Source: a virus
Virus record (IMG/VR): IMGVR_UViG_3300020174_000045
Location: 1-29,966 of that record
Reading direction: 5' to 3' (one strand)
Length of the DNA: 29,966 nucleotides
A model generated the notes under the pieces. That model was not told the origin of the DNA. It did no database searches and worked only from the letters and a program-made list of their open reading frames with translations. Below, piece after piece: positions 20,869 through 29,647 of this stretch. Made by a program: the position numbers and the translations under genes. Position 1 is the stretch's first letter. Each line of letters starts with the position of its first letter.

Positions 20869-22971
20869 ATGGCAATTGTAGATAAACCGGAATTTGATAC
20901 CGATGAGGTAATAGCTCTAGAAGACTCTAGAGAAGAGGCAACCGATGTTGAGTATATGCCATTTGTTAGCATTATTCAAGAAAAGTATCAACGTGCCAAA
21001 GACCGCCGATTAACTGATGAACAACGGTGGTTGTTATCTTATAAGAACTATCGTGGAATCTACGACGACTCTACGCAGTTTACGGACAGTGAACGTTCTC
21101 AAATTTTCGTAAAGATTACTAAGACTAAAGTTCTTGCGGCGTATAGCCAAGTAACCGACGTATTATTTGCGGGGAATAAGTTTCCAATTGGTGTTGAAGC
21201 TACACCAGTACCTGAAGGTATTAAAGATACTGTACACATTGATGCTGCAGTTCCAGATCCCCTCAAAGAACTATACGACGAAGTTAACGTAGGTTATGCA
21301 GGTGATGGGAGAGAAGTTCCTGAAGGTGCCGTTACTGCTCGTGACCTTGGACCTATTGCAGATAAAGTTGCCGGTGCCGAAGAAGCGATAAAAGCAGGGC
21401 CAGGAAGCACACCAACAGCGGCTATCTACGAGCCTGCTAAAGAAGCAGCTAAAAACATGGAGCGTAAGATCCATGATCAGCTTGCAGAGTCTGACGGTAC
21501 AAAACATCTTCGGTTTATGGCGTTTGAGCAGTGCTTATTTGGTACAGGCATTATCAAAGGACCGTTTGCTCAGGATGTTGAGTATCCGAAGTGGACAGAG
21601 GACGGAGAATACGATCCTGTAATTCTTACACGCCCTCGCATTGAAGCAGTTTCTATTTGGAACTTCTACCCAGACGCTGACGCATATTCTATGGACGAAG
21701 CTGAACACGTTGTGTATAGGCATCGTATGTCTCGTTCTCAAATGCGTGAGCTAAAAGATCGTCCAATGTTCCGTGACGAAGCTGTAGAACGTGCGCTGAT
21801 GGCAGGAGCCAACTACACAAAGGAATATTGGGAAGATGTTATTGACGACGCAAACTCTGTCAGTGATATTAATCGTTGGGAAGTATTAGAGTATTGGGGA
21901 TACATTGATACAGAGTTAGCTGAAGAAGCAGGTCTTAAACTGCCACGTAAAGCTAAGAAACTCGATCAGATACAAGTTAACGCTTGGGTGTGTGGTAATC
22001 ATATCTTGCGTCTTGTAATGAATCCATTCAAACCTACACGCATTCCTTTTTATGCAGCACCTTACGAATTAAACCCGTATTCTTTCTTTGGGGTTGGTGT
22101 CGCAGAAAACATGGAAGATACACAACATCTCATGAATGGTTTTATGCGTATGGCGGTAGATAACGCCATACTTTCAGGTAACCTGATCTTTGAGGTGGAC
22201 GAGACGAACTTAGTGCCCGGTCAGGACTTGTCAGTGCATCCCGGTAAAGTCTTCCGTCGTCAGGGCGGTGCTCCGGGGCAAGCACTATTTTCTACTAAGT
22301 TCCAGAATGTAGCGCAAGAAAACATGATGCTGTTTGACAAGTCTCGTCAACTAGCAGATGAGTCTACTGGTATCCCTTCATTCTCTCACGGACAAACAGG
22401 TGTTACTGGCGTAGGCCGTACAGCATCCGGTATGTCAATGTTAATGGGTGCGGCTGCACAGAACATTAAGACTGTCGTCAAGAACGTCGATGATTACTTG
22501 CTGTCACCATTAGGTCAAGCAATGTTTGCTTTCAATATGCAGTTTGATTTTGACCCAGAAGCAAATGGCGATCTAGCCGTAATTGCCCGTGGTACTGAAT
22601 CCCTCATGCGTAATGAAATTAGATCTCAAAAGCTCATGCAAATTATGCAGCTAGGTGCTAACCCTGCAATGGCTCCAATGATTAAGTTTGATTACATCTT
22701 GCGTGAGATTGCGGCTTCTCTAGACCTAGATGAAGATAAGATCGTCAATGATCCACGAGAGGCTGCAATACAGGCGGCACTGATGGCTCAATATGCCCCT
22801 CAGCCTTCACCAGAAGGCGCACAACAGCCGCAACAAGGTCAGGAAGGTGTACCTACCCCAGATAACCAAGCAGGGCTAGGAGCGGGTGCTATGGGGCCAG
22901 GAAACGCACCTGAACCGGGAGCAGAGGGATTTAGCCGTCCTGATGCCGCAGGACCGGAGACTATGCAATGA
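20869..22971 (+). CDS. Portal protein, P22-type
   Basis: The 700-aa product matches the large portal proteins of the P22 type in length, in position after terL, and in body: YQRAKDRRLTDEQRWLLSYK near the start, RIEAVSIWNFYPDADAYSMD, NPYSFFGVGVAENMEDTQ and GVGRTASGMSML. Twelve copies would form the DNA channel at one vertex and dock the terminase. A variable insertion of about 80 residues (near 110-190) and a Pro/Gln/Gly-rich tail of about 60 residues after QYAPQPSPEG are probably disordered. AGGTG precedes the ATG. The stop overlaps the next ATG as ATGA. Confidence 0.88.
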   Translation: MAIVDKPEFDTDEVIALEDSREEATDVEYMPFVSIIQEKYQRAKDRRLTDEQRWLLSYKNYRGIYDDSTQFTDSERSQIFVKITKTKVLAAYSQVTDVLFAGNKFPIGVEATPVPEGIKDTVHIDAAVPDPLKELYDEVNVGYAGDGREVPEGAVTARDLGPIADKVAGAEEAIKAGPGSTPTAAIYEPAKEAAKNMERKIHDQLAESDGTKHLRFMAFEQCLFGTGIIKGPFAQDVEYPKWTEDGEYDPVILTRPRIEAVSIWNFYPDADAYSMDEAEHVVYRHRMSRSQMRELKDRPMFRDEAVERALMAGANYTKEYWEDVIDDANSVSDINRWEVLEYWGYIDTELAEEAGLKLPRKAKKLDQIQVNAWVCGNHILRLVMNPFKPTRIPFYAAPYELNPYSFFGVGVAENMEDTQHLMNGFMRMAVDNAILSGNLIFEVDETNLVPGQDLSVHPGKVFRRQGGAPGQALFSTKFQNVAQENMMLFDKSRQLADESTGIPSFSHGQTGVTGVGRTASGMSMLMGAAAQNIKTVVKNVDDYLLSPLGQAMFAFNMQFDFDPEANGDLAVIARGTESLMRNEIRSQKLMQIMQLGANPAMAPMIKFDYILREIAASLDLDEDKIVNDPREAAIQAALMAQYAPQPSPEGAQQPQQGQEGVPTPDNQAGLGAGAMGPGNAPEPGAEGFSRPDAAGPETMQ

Positions 22972-23198
22972 TTCAGTTTGATACTGCCCGTAAGCTTCTA
23001 GCTTTAGTCAATAATAAGCAGAACATGGAACGGCTAGAGGCTTACGTGGTGGATCGCTTAGAGTTCTTGCATAGGGAACTAGAGTCTAAAGACAACATGG
23101 TGGACATTGGCCGCATTCAAGGTCAGATCAGAGAAGTCCGTAGATTACTCACTCTCCAAGATGAAGCCGTGCAGAAGGCTGAAGAAGGTAAGCACTAA
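22968..23198 (+). CDS. Small coiled-coil hypothetical protein
   Basis: The 76-aa product (MIQFDTARKLLALVNNKQNMERLEAYVVDR...) is almost entirely helical and charged, with heptad-like spacing. It is joined to portal by ATGA and to the next gene by TAATG, so the three are co-translated. No family is recognised. Proteins of this size beside portal genes can be head-completion or portal-interacting factors; that is inference from place only. Confidence 0.65.
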   Translation: MIQFDTARKLLALVNNKQNMERLEAYVVDRLEFLHRELESKDNMVDIGRIQGQIREVRRLLTLQDEAVQKAEEGKH

Positions 23199-25081
23199 TG
23201 GCAGAAGACAAACGCCAAGAACTAGAAGCTCAACTTGAAAGTGGCTTAATGTCCCCTGACGAGTTTGATGCTCGTATGGATCAGTTAAATCTTGAAAAGT
23301 CTTTTGAGTTACCGGAAGGTGATGTACGAAGTGACATACTTCCTATTATTTCCAGACAAGATGAGACTGCACAGGGCGGTAAGTTTTTAGATATAGGTAC
23401 TCCAGGATTTATCAAAGATGCGATTGTTCGTGGAGGTGAGATTGTAGCCGATCTACGTTCAGGTAAAACTCCTGATCCTCAGACTGTCACTGAAACCGCA
23501 ATGGATATCGCAGGTACGGGTTTTGGGTCTTCTGCAGTTACCGGTGTTGGTGCAGACATTGCGGGTACTGCTCTAGGGTCTAATGTTATATCAGCAGGTT
23601 CACGCTTTGGTAAAAAGACTCCACAAACGTCTTTTGGAATTGGCGACAGAGTAGCACCTCCTGATGACAGACGTTCAGCTAAAAACGTTAAAGATGTGGA
23701 AGGTAGGGTTGCAGACTTCCACAGTGGGACGAATGCAAAGGTAGATGATATTTACGTAGGTGAAGACGGAAAGACAAAAGTTGTCGTCCGCTACATGAAA
23801 GATACCGACGAGATTGATCCTGAAACTAACACACCTGTATTTGAAGAAGTTACTCAAACCTTTGATGCAGACCAAGCAGAAAAGGCGGGGTTAGAGACTT
23901 TAGTTAAAGGTAAACAACCAGAAATCATACCTGCCAAAATTTTTGACGAAGAGCAAACCGAAAAAGTAAACAACGTGATGTTCAAAGATTACTTTTTTGA
24001 TACCGACGAAGACATTGATCTAGGTAAAGCTGTTGCGGGTGTTCTTTATGAGGCAGGAAAGTTTGACGACATCACGCTAGGTAAAAAGTTTAAAAATACC
24101 AACGGTGAAATTGTTGAAGTAATTGATTTTGATACCGTACCCGCACCTTATCCCACTAAAGAGTTATCAGGTAAGTCAGACCGTATTTATTTTGAAGTAG
24201 GTTTAGACAAACCATTAGGTGTACTTGTTCGCTACAAGAACTTAACAAAAGGCACTGAAGGCAGCGATGTCTTTGATAACTTTAAGGGCGGTAAGTACGA
24301 AGAAGTTACTGGGGAGTTAAAAGCTGTTGAACAACCTAAGACTGGGTTGATGGCAGATGATCTTTCTGCGGCAGAGCCTTTGGAAGTAGGGTTTGACGAA
24401 GCGTTAGCCAGTGGTAAGTTTTTAAAGAACTACGATAACAACGTTGCGACAGAGATGGCAGAACGTGCAAAGACTGCAAGAACTGGTGCCCGTGGTGAAA
24501 CTGATTTGCTTATGGCTGATGTTCCAGAAGGTACCAAAGTAGGTGTTCGTGTTAATTTAAATTCTAAAATTGAAGGAATGCCAAAAGGATTAGATAAGTT
24601 GCAGACTTTGCATAAGGGAACTTACAGCGGAAAGGCAATGTCTTATCAGCCGTATGTTGTACTACGAAACGTAAAGTTTAACGTTAGTCAGCCAGGAAGA
24701 ACTGGAATTGCTGCAAATGCTAAGGGTATTGATACACCAGAAGCCAAGAATAAATTTCCAATATCTAGCGCAGACGGAGAGTATGTACCTAACGCCAATC
24801 TTTTAGAAGGCAATACAGATGATTTGGTAGAGATTGGTTTTAATCCCGTGGACTACCATTTGTTTTATGACTTATCTACGGGGCAAGCCGTAAAGAGTGC
24901 TGACGAAGCAATGGTAATTGGGGATCGTGTGTATGCACGAAATCTTGAATATTGGAAAAAATCAGAAGCACCTGAACCTAAACCTACTAAATCAGGGGTA
25001 GATGTTCCTTCAAAGGTTCGCTTTAAAGAAATGAATGTTGGCGGTTTAATGCTAGATGACTATAACAGGGTTGACACATGA
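23198..25081 (+). CDS. Long late protein with polyvalent-protein-type C-terminal domain
   Basis: The 627-aa product is a mosaic. Residues 5-30 form a SHOCT-like helical hairpin (LEAQLESGLMSPDEFDARMD). Two SH3/KOW-like stretches follow (FGIGDRVAPPDD...; ITLGKKFKNTNGEIVEVIDF). Residues from about 440 to 605 resemble a domain found at the ends of large polyvalent proteins of phages and plasmids: GKAMSYQPYVVLRNVKF, then EIGFNPVDYHLFYDLSTGQA and SADEAMVIGDRVYARNLEYW. The extreme C-terminus is MNVGGLMLDDYNRVDT, a glycine-pair tag shared with other late genes. The role is unknown; a virion or ejected protein is likely from the place between portal and scaffold. Confidence 0.6.
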   Translation: MAEDKRQELEAQLESGLMSPDEFDARMDQLNLEKSFELPEGDVRSDILPIISRQDETAQGGKFLDIGTPGFIKDAIVRGGEIVADLRSGKTPDPQTVTETAMDIAGTGFGSSAVTGVGADIAGTALGSNVISAGSRFGKKTPQTSFGIGDRVAPPDDRRSAKNVKDVEGRVADFHSGTNAKVDDIYVGEDGKTKVVVRYMKDTDEIDPETNTPVFEEVTQTFDADQAEKAGLETLVKGKQPEIIPAKIFDEEQTEKVNNVMFKDYFFDTDEDIDLGKAVAGVLYEAGKFDDITLGKKFKNTNGEIVEVIDFDTVPAPYPTKELSGKSDRIYFEVGLDKPLGVLVRYKNLTKGTEGSDVFDNFKGGKYEEVTGELKAVEQPKTGLMADDLSAAEPLEVGFDEALASGKFLKNYDNNVATEMAERAKTARTGARGETDLLMADVPEGTKVGVRVNLNSKIEGMPKGLDKLQTLHKGTYSGKAMSYQPYVVLRNVKFNVSQPGRTGIAANAKGIDTPEAKNKFPISSADGEYVPNANLLEGNTDDLVEIGFNPVDYHLFYDLSTGQAVKSADEAMVIGDRVYARNLEYWKKSEAPEPKPTKSGVDVPSKVRFKEMNVGGLMLDDYNRVDT

Positions 25082-26613
25082 CTAAAACAGAAGCAGGCGA
25101 AAAAATGAAGAAAGAGAACCCTACTAAGGCTCTCCCAGAAGAAGCAGACATCAACAACGACGGTGAATTCCAAGAGTGGGAAAAAGCTCGTCACGAAGCC
25201 ATTCAAGCAGCTAGAGCATCAGAAAAAGCTGAAATGAACATGGGTGGATTGATGCAAGACGGTATGGGAATTATTGTAGGCATTGAAGAAACTTCAGGTA
25301 ATGAAATCCCTGCGGGTTCTAAGCCCGAAGAAGTGGCTGACGACATTCCTGCGGTGTTATCTGAAGGCGAATACGTAGTACCGGCGGATGTAGTACGGTG
25401 GCATGGTGTTAAAACCTTTGAAAGCCTGCGCTGTGAAGCAAAGATGGGTATGGGTCTAATGGCACAAGACGGACGTATTGCTGAAGTTGACGCAGATACA
25501 AAAGAGCCTGAACAAGAAATAGAAGAAAAAGACAAGCCTAAAGTTGAAAAGGCTGAAGTTAAAGTTGTCGAAGCGGCTGAGGGCGTATCTGTCGAGCCAT
25601 TCTATCAACTAGATTACGTTACAGACCCAATCACTGGTGCCCCTGTAATGGCGTACGTTGATCCTGCAACGGGACAACAAATTAGCCAAGAAGAGTATCG
25701 AGAAGAATTAGCATCTCGCTACGATCCAGAACCGTACCTGCAAAGAGAAGGTTTGCTAGAAAAGCCCGAAAAAGACACAGAAGAAGAGCCTAAGAAAGAC
25801 GAAGAGGCTGACGAAGAGATTACTACGTGCCCTCCTGGTATGTCGTATAACCCCACCACAAAGATGTGTGAGCCTGACGAAGATGGTCAAATGCCTGAAT
25901 CTGAAAGTCTGTTTGATCAAACTCGTGACATGGCAGAAACACTAGGTGCCACTTACGCAGATGATCCAGAAGCTGCATTAGAGCGAGCTACCAGAGAAAA
26001 CAAAGCGTTAGGTGTAAAAACCGCAAGTGGAGCAGGAGCTATTTTTGGAGCACCTGCACTTGGCGTTGTTATCAACGAAGCTGTTCGTTATGCCGATGCT
26101 GTTGGTGCTCAACGTGCATTGTTAGGCCGAGAGCAGTATCTAGGTGTGAGCGAAAATATCCGTGGCGATCAGATAACTGACGGTACTTTCGAGTATGCCG
26201 GTCCACAAACTTATAACTTTACAATGCGGGACGACGGAACAATTGAAGCATCTACTGGCGGTGCCCGTATTTCCGAAATAAGTACAACTGCAGATGGTAG
26301 AAATTGGGTTTCTGATTACACCCACGTAGACAAAGATGGTAATGAGATTGATCCTCTTAAGGATTTTGATGCCTTCTTAGAATCCATCGGAGAAGCTGAC
26401 GAAGACGACGATCCGTATAATCCTTCGGATGTAACTGCCGGACCTAGTACACCCTCTTCCGATAAAGCCACCACGGATGCTCAAAGTGATGCAGCAGCGG
26501 GAGCTAATTACGGCTCTGACGAAGAAGACGTAACTTCTGGATATGAAAAATTAGCTAAAGGCGGATACGTCTCTCGTAAAAACACTCCACGAACAGCAAT
26601 GATTAAGTATTAA
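25078..26613 (+). CDS. Acidic late structural protein with EF-hand-like loop and DDIPAxLSEGEY motif
   Basis: The 511-aa product has several parts. A DINNDGEFQEWE loop near residue 24 fits the 12-position EF-hand/dockerin calcium pattern. A segment DDIPAVLSEGEYVVPADVVR with HGVKTFESLR matches a motif recurrent in marine phage virion proteins. An acidic Glu/Lys linker follows, then a cysteine pair (CPPGMSYNPTTKMC), an alanine/glycine helix near residue 320 (GAGAIFGAPALGVVI), a beta-looking part and a low-complexity Asp/Ser/Thr region. The end is LAKGGYVSRKNTPRTAM. The MNMGGLMQDGMG tag lies near residue 55. It is joined to the previous gene by ATGA. Virion protein by context; exact role unknown. 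Confidence 0.6.
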   Translation: MTKTEAGEKMKKENPTKALPEEADINNDGEFQEWEKARHEAIQAARASEKAEMNMGGLMQDGMGIIVGIEETSGNEIPAGSKPEEVADDIPAVLSEGEYVVPADVVRWHGVKTFESLRCEAKMGMGLMAQDGRIAEVDADTKEPEQEIEEKDKPKVEKAEVKVVEAAEGVSVEPFYQLDYVTDPITGAPVMAYVDPATGQQISQEEYREELASRYDPEPYLQREGLLEKPEKDTEEEPKKDEEADEEITTCPPGMSYNPTTKMCEPDEDGQMPESESLFDQTRDMAETLGATYADDPEAALERATRENKALGVKTASGAGAIFGAPALGVVINEAVRYADAVGAQRALLGREQYLGVSENIRGDQITDGTFEYAGPQTYNFTMRDDGTIEASTGGARISEISTTADGRNWVSDYTHVDKDGNEIDPLKDFDAFLESIGEADEDDDPYNPSDVTAGPSTPSSDKATTDAQSDAAAGANYGSDEEDVTSGYEKLAKGGYVSRKNTPRTAMIKY

Positions 26614-26625
26614 AGGATATTAACA

Positions 26626-26982
26626 ATGGCACGTACTGAAGAACAAATGACTGAAGAATTAACTGGCATGGCCGCACCGGCAGAAGGTATGCCAATGGAA
26701 GAAGAAGCTCCAGAGATGAAGTATGACATGGAGTCTATGGTAGGTAACTACCTAGATATGGAAGAGTCCGACAGAAAGAAAGTACTTTCGTTAGTCGCTT
26801 CACCTGTTACACGTCTTCTGGACACACTATTAGGCGAACCTGTATTAGAACGTTTCTCTATGCAAATTGAAAAAGAAATCCCTGCAGGAGAGCCAATGGC
26901 AGAAGGTGAAGCAGAGCCTATGCCAGAAGGTGAAGGAATGATGGCACCGACAACTGAAGAGGAACCTGCCCCTTTAGTATAA
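26626..26982 (+). CDS. Acidic, Met-rich hypothetical late protein
   Basis: The 118-aa product has Glu/Pro/Met-rich, probably disordered ends (EEQMTEELTGMAAPAEGMPM; GEAEPMPEGEGMMAPTTEEE) around a short ordered helix (SDRKKVLSLVASPVTRLLDT). Similar short acidic proteins accompany portal and scaffold genes in marine podoviruses. It might assist prohead assembly. No family is named. AAAGGAT precedes the ATG by about ten bases. Confidence 0.6.
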   Translation: MARTEEQMTEELTGMAAPAEGMPMEEEAPEMKYDMESMVGNYLDMEESDRKKVLSLVASPVTRLLDTLLGEPVLERFSMQIEKEIPAGEPMAEGEAEPMPEGEGMMAPTTEEEPAPLV

Positions 26983-27033
26983 GGCAGGACTATATGGGCT
27001 ACCCATTAGGCCCCCAGAAAAAGGAAACTCACA

Positions 27034-27813
27034 ATGGCAAAGCGTTATTCTCGTAGAGAGGAAGAAGAAGTAGAAGTGGCTGAAGGAGAAGCTACCGAAG
27101 AAACCACCAATGTAACACCTGAAGAGGAAGATACCTTTAAGAAACGCTACGGAGATCTTCGTCGTTACATGCAACAGACTGTAGAGTCTAAAGACAAAGA
27201 ACTGGAACAGTTAAAAGCACAGCTAAGGGATAAGCAAAAAGATGAATTCACTCTTCCAACATCTGAAGACGAAATTGAAGCTTGGGCTACAAAGTATCCA
27301 GAAGTTGCTAAGATCGTTGATTCAATCGCTCAAAAACGGGCTAGAGAAGCTTCGCAAGAAGTAGAGCAAAGCATGTCTGACCTTCGTAAGATGAAGAGTC
27401 AGTTAGAGCGTGAGAAAGCAGAACATCAATTAAAAACTATGCATCCTGACTTTGACAATATCAGGACAAACAAGAGTTTTCATGAATGGGTGAAAGTCCA
27501 ACCTACTTACATCCAAGACGCACTTTATAAAAATGAGACAGATGCAATTGCAGCCGCAAGAGCTATTGACCTTTACAAAGCTGATATGGGAATGATTACA
27601 GAAAAACGTTCTGACTCTCAGCTTGAAAAGGAAGCGGCTACTGCAGTGGCTAAGTCTTCTAAGAATTCTCCTTCTGCATCACCAAATGCGGAATGGAGTG
27701 AAAGCAAAGTTGCTAGTTTGAAGCCTTATGAGTACGAGAAGTACGAAGATAAAATCTTAGAGGCTATGCAAAGTGGTAAGTTTGTTTATGATATGACTGG
27801 TGCAGCACGATAA
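27034..27813 (+). CDS. Probable capsid scaffolding protein
   Basis: The 259-aa product is highly charged and helical. It has an acidic N-terminus (REEEEVEVAEGEATEETTNV), long coiled-coil segments (ESKDKELEQLKAQLRDKQK; LRKMKSQLEREKAEHQLK), an Ala/Ser-rich linker and a basic-aromatic end (SLKPYEYEKYEDKILEAMQS). That design and its place right before the capsid gene are typical of scaffolds that shape the prohead and then leave. No protease signature is seen. AAAGGAAAC precedes the ATG. Confidence 0.75.
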   Translation: MAKRYSRREEEEVEVAEGEATEETTNVTPEEEDTFKKRYGDLRRYMQQTVESKDKELEQLKAQLRDKQKDEFTLPTSEDEIEAWATKYPEVAKIVDSIAQKRAREASQEVEQSMSDLRKMKSQLEREKAEHQLKTMHPDFDNIRTNKSFHEWVKVQPTYIQDALYKNETDAIAAARAIDLYKADMGMITEKRSDSQLEKEAATAVAKSSKNSPSASPNAEWSESKVASLKPYEYEKYEDKILEAMQSGKFVYDMTGAAR

Positions 27814-28080
27814 ATTTATTGTTTAAGTATTGACAATATCTAAATATTAACTAAACCAGTGATATTATTAGTGATGGCTGCAGCCCCTTATGGACAACCT
27901 GTAGCCTTCACATAATAAAGATTACAACCGTGGTTAGAATACCTTGTAAGCGTGGCCTCTGATTGTAATGACTTTGGCCGGTCATGTCAATCCCAGACAC
28001 CCACAGCAACCAAGCCTCTATAATCGGTCAGACGTAATCTATTTAAAATAGACATTGCCTGACTATGAGGAGAACTTATC
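27814..28080 (+). other. Structured leader of the capsid gene
   Basis: This 267-base gap is the longest within the late operon. It contains GGCTGCAGCC (a perfect dyad near 27886), ATTACAA paired at distance with TTGTAAT (27920s and 27960s), ATGAC/GTCAT around TTTGGCCG (27968-27985), and a symmetrical element at 28027-28063: GTCAG ... CTGAC enclosing TCTATTT-A-AAATAGA. Then follows TGAGGAGAAC before the ATG. No credible ORF is present. Confidence 0.6.
27830..27835 (+). promoter_or_regulatory. TTGACA element ahead of the capsid gene
   Basis: A perfect TTGACA lies 17 bases after the scaffold stop, within the context TATTGACAA shared with the late promoter at 17257-17265. No good -10 is found at 16-18 bases, so an accessory factor or a non-standard -10 would be needed. 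Confidence 0.3.
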
Positions 28081-29166
28081 ATGGCATTTCGTTCAGCTGC
28101 AGGATATGGAAACTTACCTAACGGTAATTTCTCACCTGTAATTTATTCCCAGAAGGTACAAAAAGCCTTCCGTAAGTCTTCTATTGTTGAAGACATCACA
28201 AACAATGACTACTTCGGTGAAATTGCTAACTTCGGTGATTCTGTAAAGATCATCAAAGAGCCTGAAATCACTGTTAAAGAGTATTCTCGTGGTACTCAAA
28301 TCACAGCGCAAGATATCGACGACGAAGATTTCACTCTTGTTGTTGACCAAGCGCACTACTTTGCATTCAAGATGGACGACATCGAAGATGCGCATTCGCA
28401 CGTTAACTTCATGGACATGGCTACTGATCGTGCAGGCTACCGCCTCCGTGACCAGTTTGACCAAGAAGTCCTTGGCTATATCTCAGGCTACAAGCAAGCT
28501 TCATTGAATACTAATGCTAGCGCAGTCAACGATCAAGTAGCAGGTTCTGTTGCTGTTGACACTGCAGGTACTGATGAACTGTTGGCTTCTATGAAGCTAG
28601 ACGCTACTGACTTCTCTTTGGACGACGGTGGTGCGGCAGTAGCAGGTGAAGCGATTCCTCTGAAGCCTCGTCTTCCAGGTGTCACTGCAACTACAGATGA
28701 CGATATCTCTCCACTCCAATTGATCAATCGTATGGCTCGTCTTTTAGATCAGCAATTCGTTGATACAAATGGCCGTTGGTTGGTTATTGACCCTGTCTTC
28801 ATGGAGCTTCTCCGTGATGAAGATTCACGTCTGTTCAACTCTGACTTCGGGGAGAACGGTGGACTTCGCAATGGCTTGACTGTTAACAACTTGCACGGTT
28901 TCCGTGTCTATGTTTCTAACAACTTGCCAGTAGTTGGTGGCGGAGCGGCTCAGTCTAGCTCTACACTTCAGGCTACAGACTTCGGCGTTGTCGTTGCAGG
29001 TCATGATTCAGCAATAGCTTCTGCACAGCAGATTGCTAAGACTGAAACTTACCGTGACCCAGATTCATTCGCAGACATTGTCCGTGGTATGAACCTGTAT
29101 GGCCGTAAGATCCTTCGTCCAGAAGCTATCACAACTGCACGTTATGTAACAGCAACTGGTGTATAA
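28081..29166 (+). CDS. Major capsid protein
   Basis: The 361-aa product forms the shell. It has the hallmarks of a marine-phage capsid protein: VIYSQKVQKAFRKSSIVEDI near the start, GDSVKIIKEPEITVKEYSRG, FAFKMDDIEDAHSHVNFMDM with ATDRAGYRLRDQFDQEV, and WLVIDPVFMELLRDEDSRLF in the C-terminal half. This fits the P22-coat-like, HK97-fold group, with the scaffold gene directly upstream. A strong GGAGAAC site and the structured leader suggest high, separately tuned expression. The codon pattern is somewhat richer in C-ending codons than its neighbours, which would suit high translation. Confidence 0.9.
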   Translation: MAFRSAAGYGNLPNGNFSPVIYSQKVQKAFRKSSIVEDITNNDYFGEIANFGDSVKIIKEPEITVKEYSRGTQITAQDIDDEDFTLVVDQAHYFAFKMDDIEDAHSHVNFMDMATDRAGYRLRDQFDQEVLGYISGYKQASLNTNASAVNDQVAGSVAVDTAGTDELLASMKLDATDFSLDDGGAAVAGEAIPLKPRLPGVTATTDDDISPLQLINRMARLLDQQFVDTNGRWLVIDPVFMELLRDEDSRLFNSDFGENGGLRNGLTVNNLHGFRVYVSNNLPVVGGGAAQSSSTLQATDFGVVVAGHDSAIASAQQIAKTETYRDPDSFADIVRGMNLYGRKILRPEAITTARYVTATGV

Positions 29167-29177
29167 GGAGATAAACA

Positions 29178-29588
29178 ATGGCTAAATCACAATCCTTGCT
29201 TTCACAAGCAGTCATGGTTGAGAAGGAAGTTGAGCTTCCGACTACAACTGGAACAGTCACAGGTCCATCTGTAGGAGCGGGTACTCTCGTTCTTGCGGCA
29301 GGTGTTGAGCTAATCGACGCTATGGATTCTGCAGACTATGACGTTACGGTCACTGATGGCACAACTACTTTCATGGCCGCTACTGCGGTAGACAGCGGTT
29401 CTGCAGGTGACTTTGCTTTTGGTACTCAAACTCAGGGTATCGTGGCTACAGCAGACACTATCGATGTAACAGGTACAGCAACAGCTTCTCCTGCGGCAAC
29501 AGTAACGGCTCGTGTATGGGCTATCGTTGTTGACGTAAATGAAGCGACGGCAGGTGCCGATGAAGTTGATCGTGATCAGCTAGCCTAA
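29178..29588 (+). CDS. Ala/Thr/Val-rich probable head decoration or structural protein
   Basis: The 136-aa product (MAKSQSLLSQAVMVEKEVELPTTTGTVTGP...) is low in complexity and beta-prone, rich in Ala, Thr, Val, Gly and Asp, e.g. GTLVLAAGVELIDAMDSADY and VTGTATASPAATVTARVW. Its position 11 bases after the capsid gene, behind AAGGAG, and just before a strong terminator suggests a decoration or minor head protein made with the capsid. No family is recognised. Confidence 0.55.
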   Translation: MAKSQSLLSQAVMVEKEVELPTTTGTVTGPSVGAGTLVLAAGVELIDAMDSADYDVTVTDGTTTFMAATAVDSGSAGDFAFGTQTQGIVATADTIDVTGTATASPAATVTARVWAIVVDVNEATAGADEVDRDQLA

Positions 29589-29595
29589 TGAGCTT

Positions 29596-29614
29596 GGGGG
29601 CTTCGGCCCCCTTT
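29596..29614 (+). terminator. Intrinsic terminator after the capsid pair
   Basis: GGGGGC and GCCCCC close a TTCG tetraloop (29596-29611), followed by TTTCTCTTCTTTTC. The six G-C pairs and the UUCG loop make this very stable; it should end most transcripts from the capsid gene. Confidence 0.92.
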
Positions 29615-29647
29615 CTCTTCTTTTCTTTCATATAGGAATTTAGAAGC

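Noticed and set aside
26994-27056. A 20-codon frame starting MGYPLGPQKKETH between the acidic protein and scaffold.
   Set aside because: It runs through the ribosome site and start of the scaffold gene in another frame, with only a modest site of its own. A leader peptide is possible but unsupported.
27929-28013. A possible tRNA in the capsid leader: GGTTAGAATACC looks like a D arm and a CAACCA end follows at a suitable distance.
   Set aside because: The upstream bases do not complete a D stem, the anticodon stem does not pair, and no T arm is found. The likeness is limited to one short stretch.
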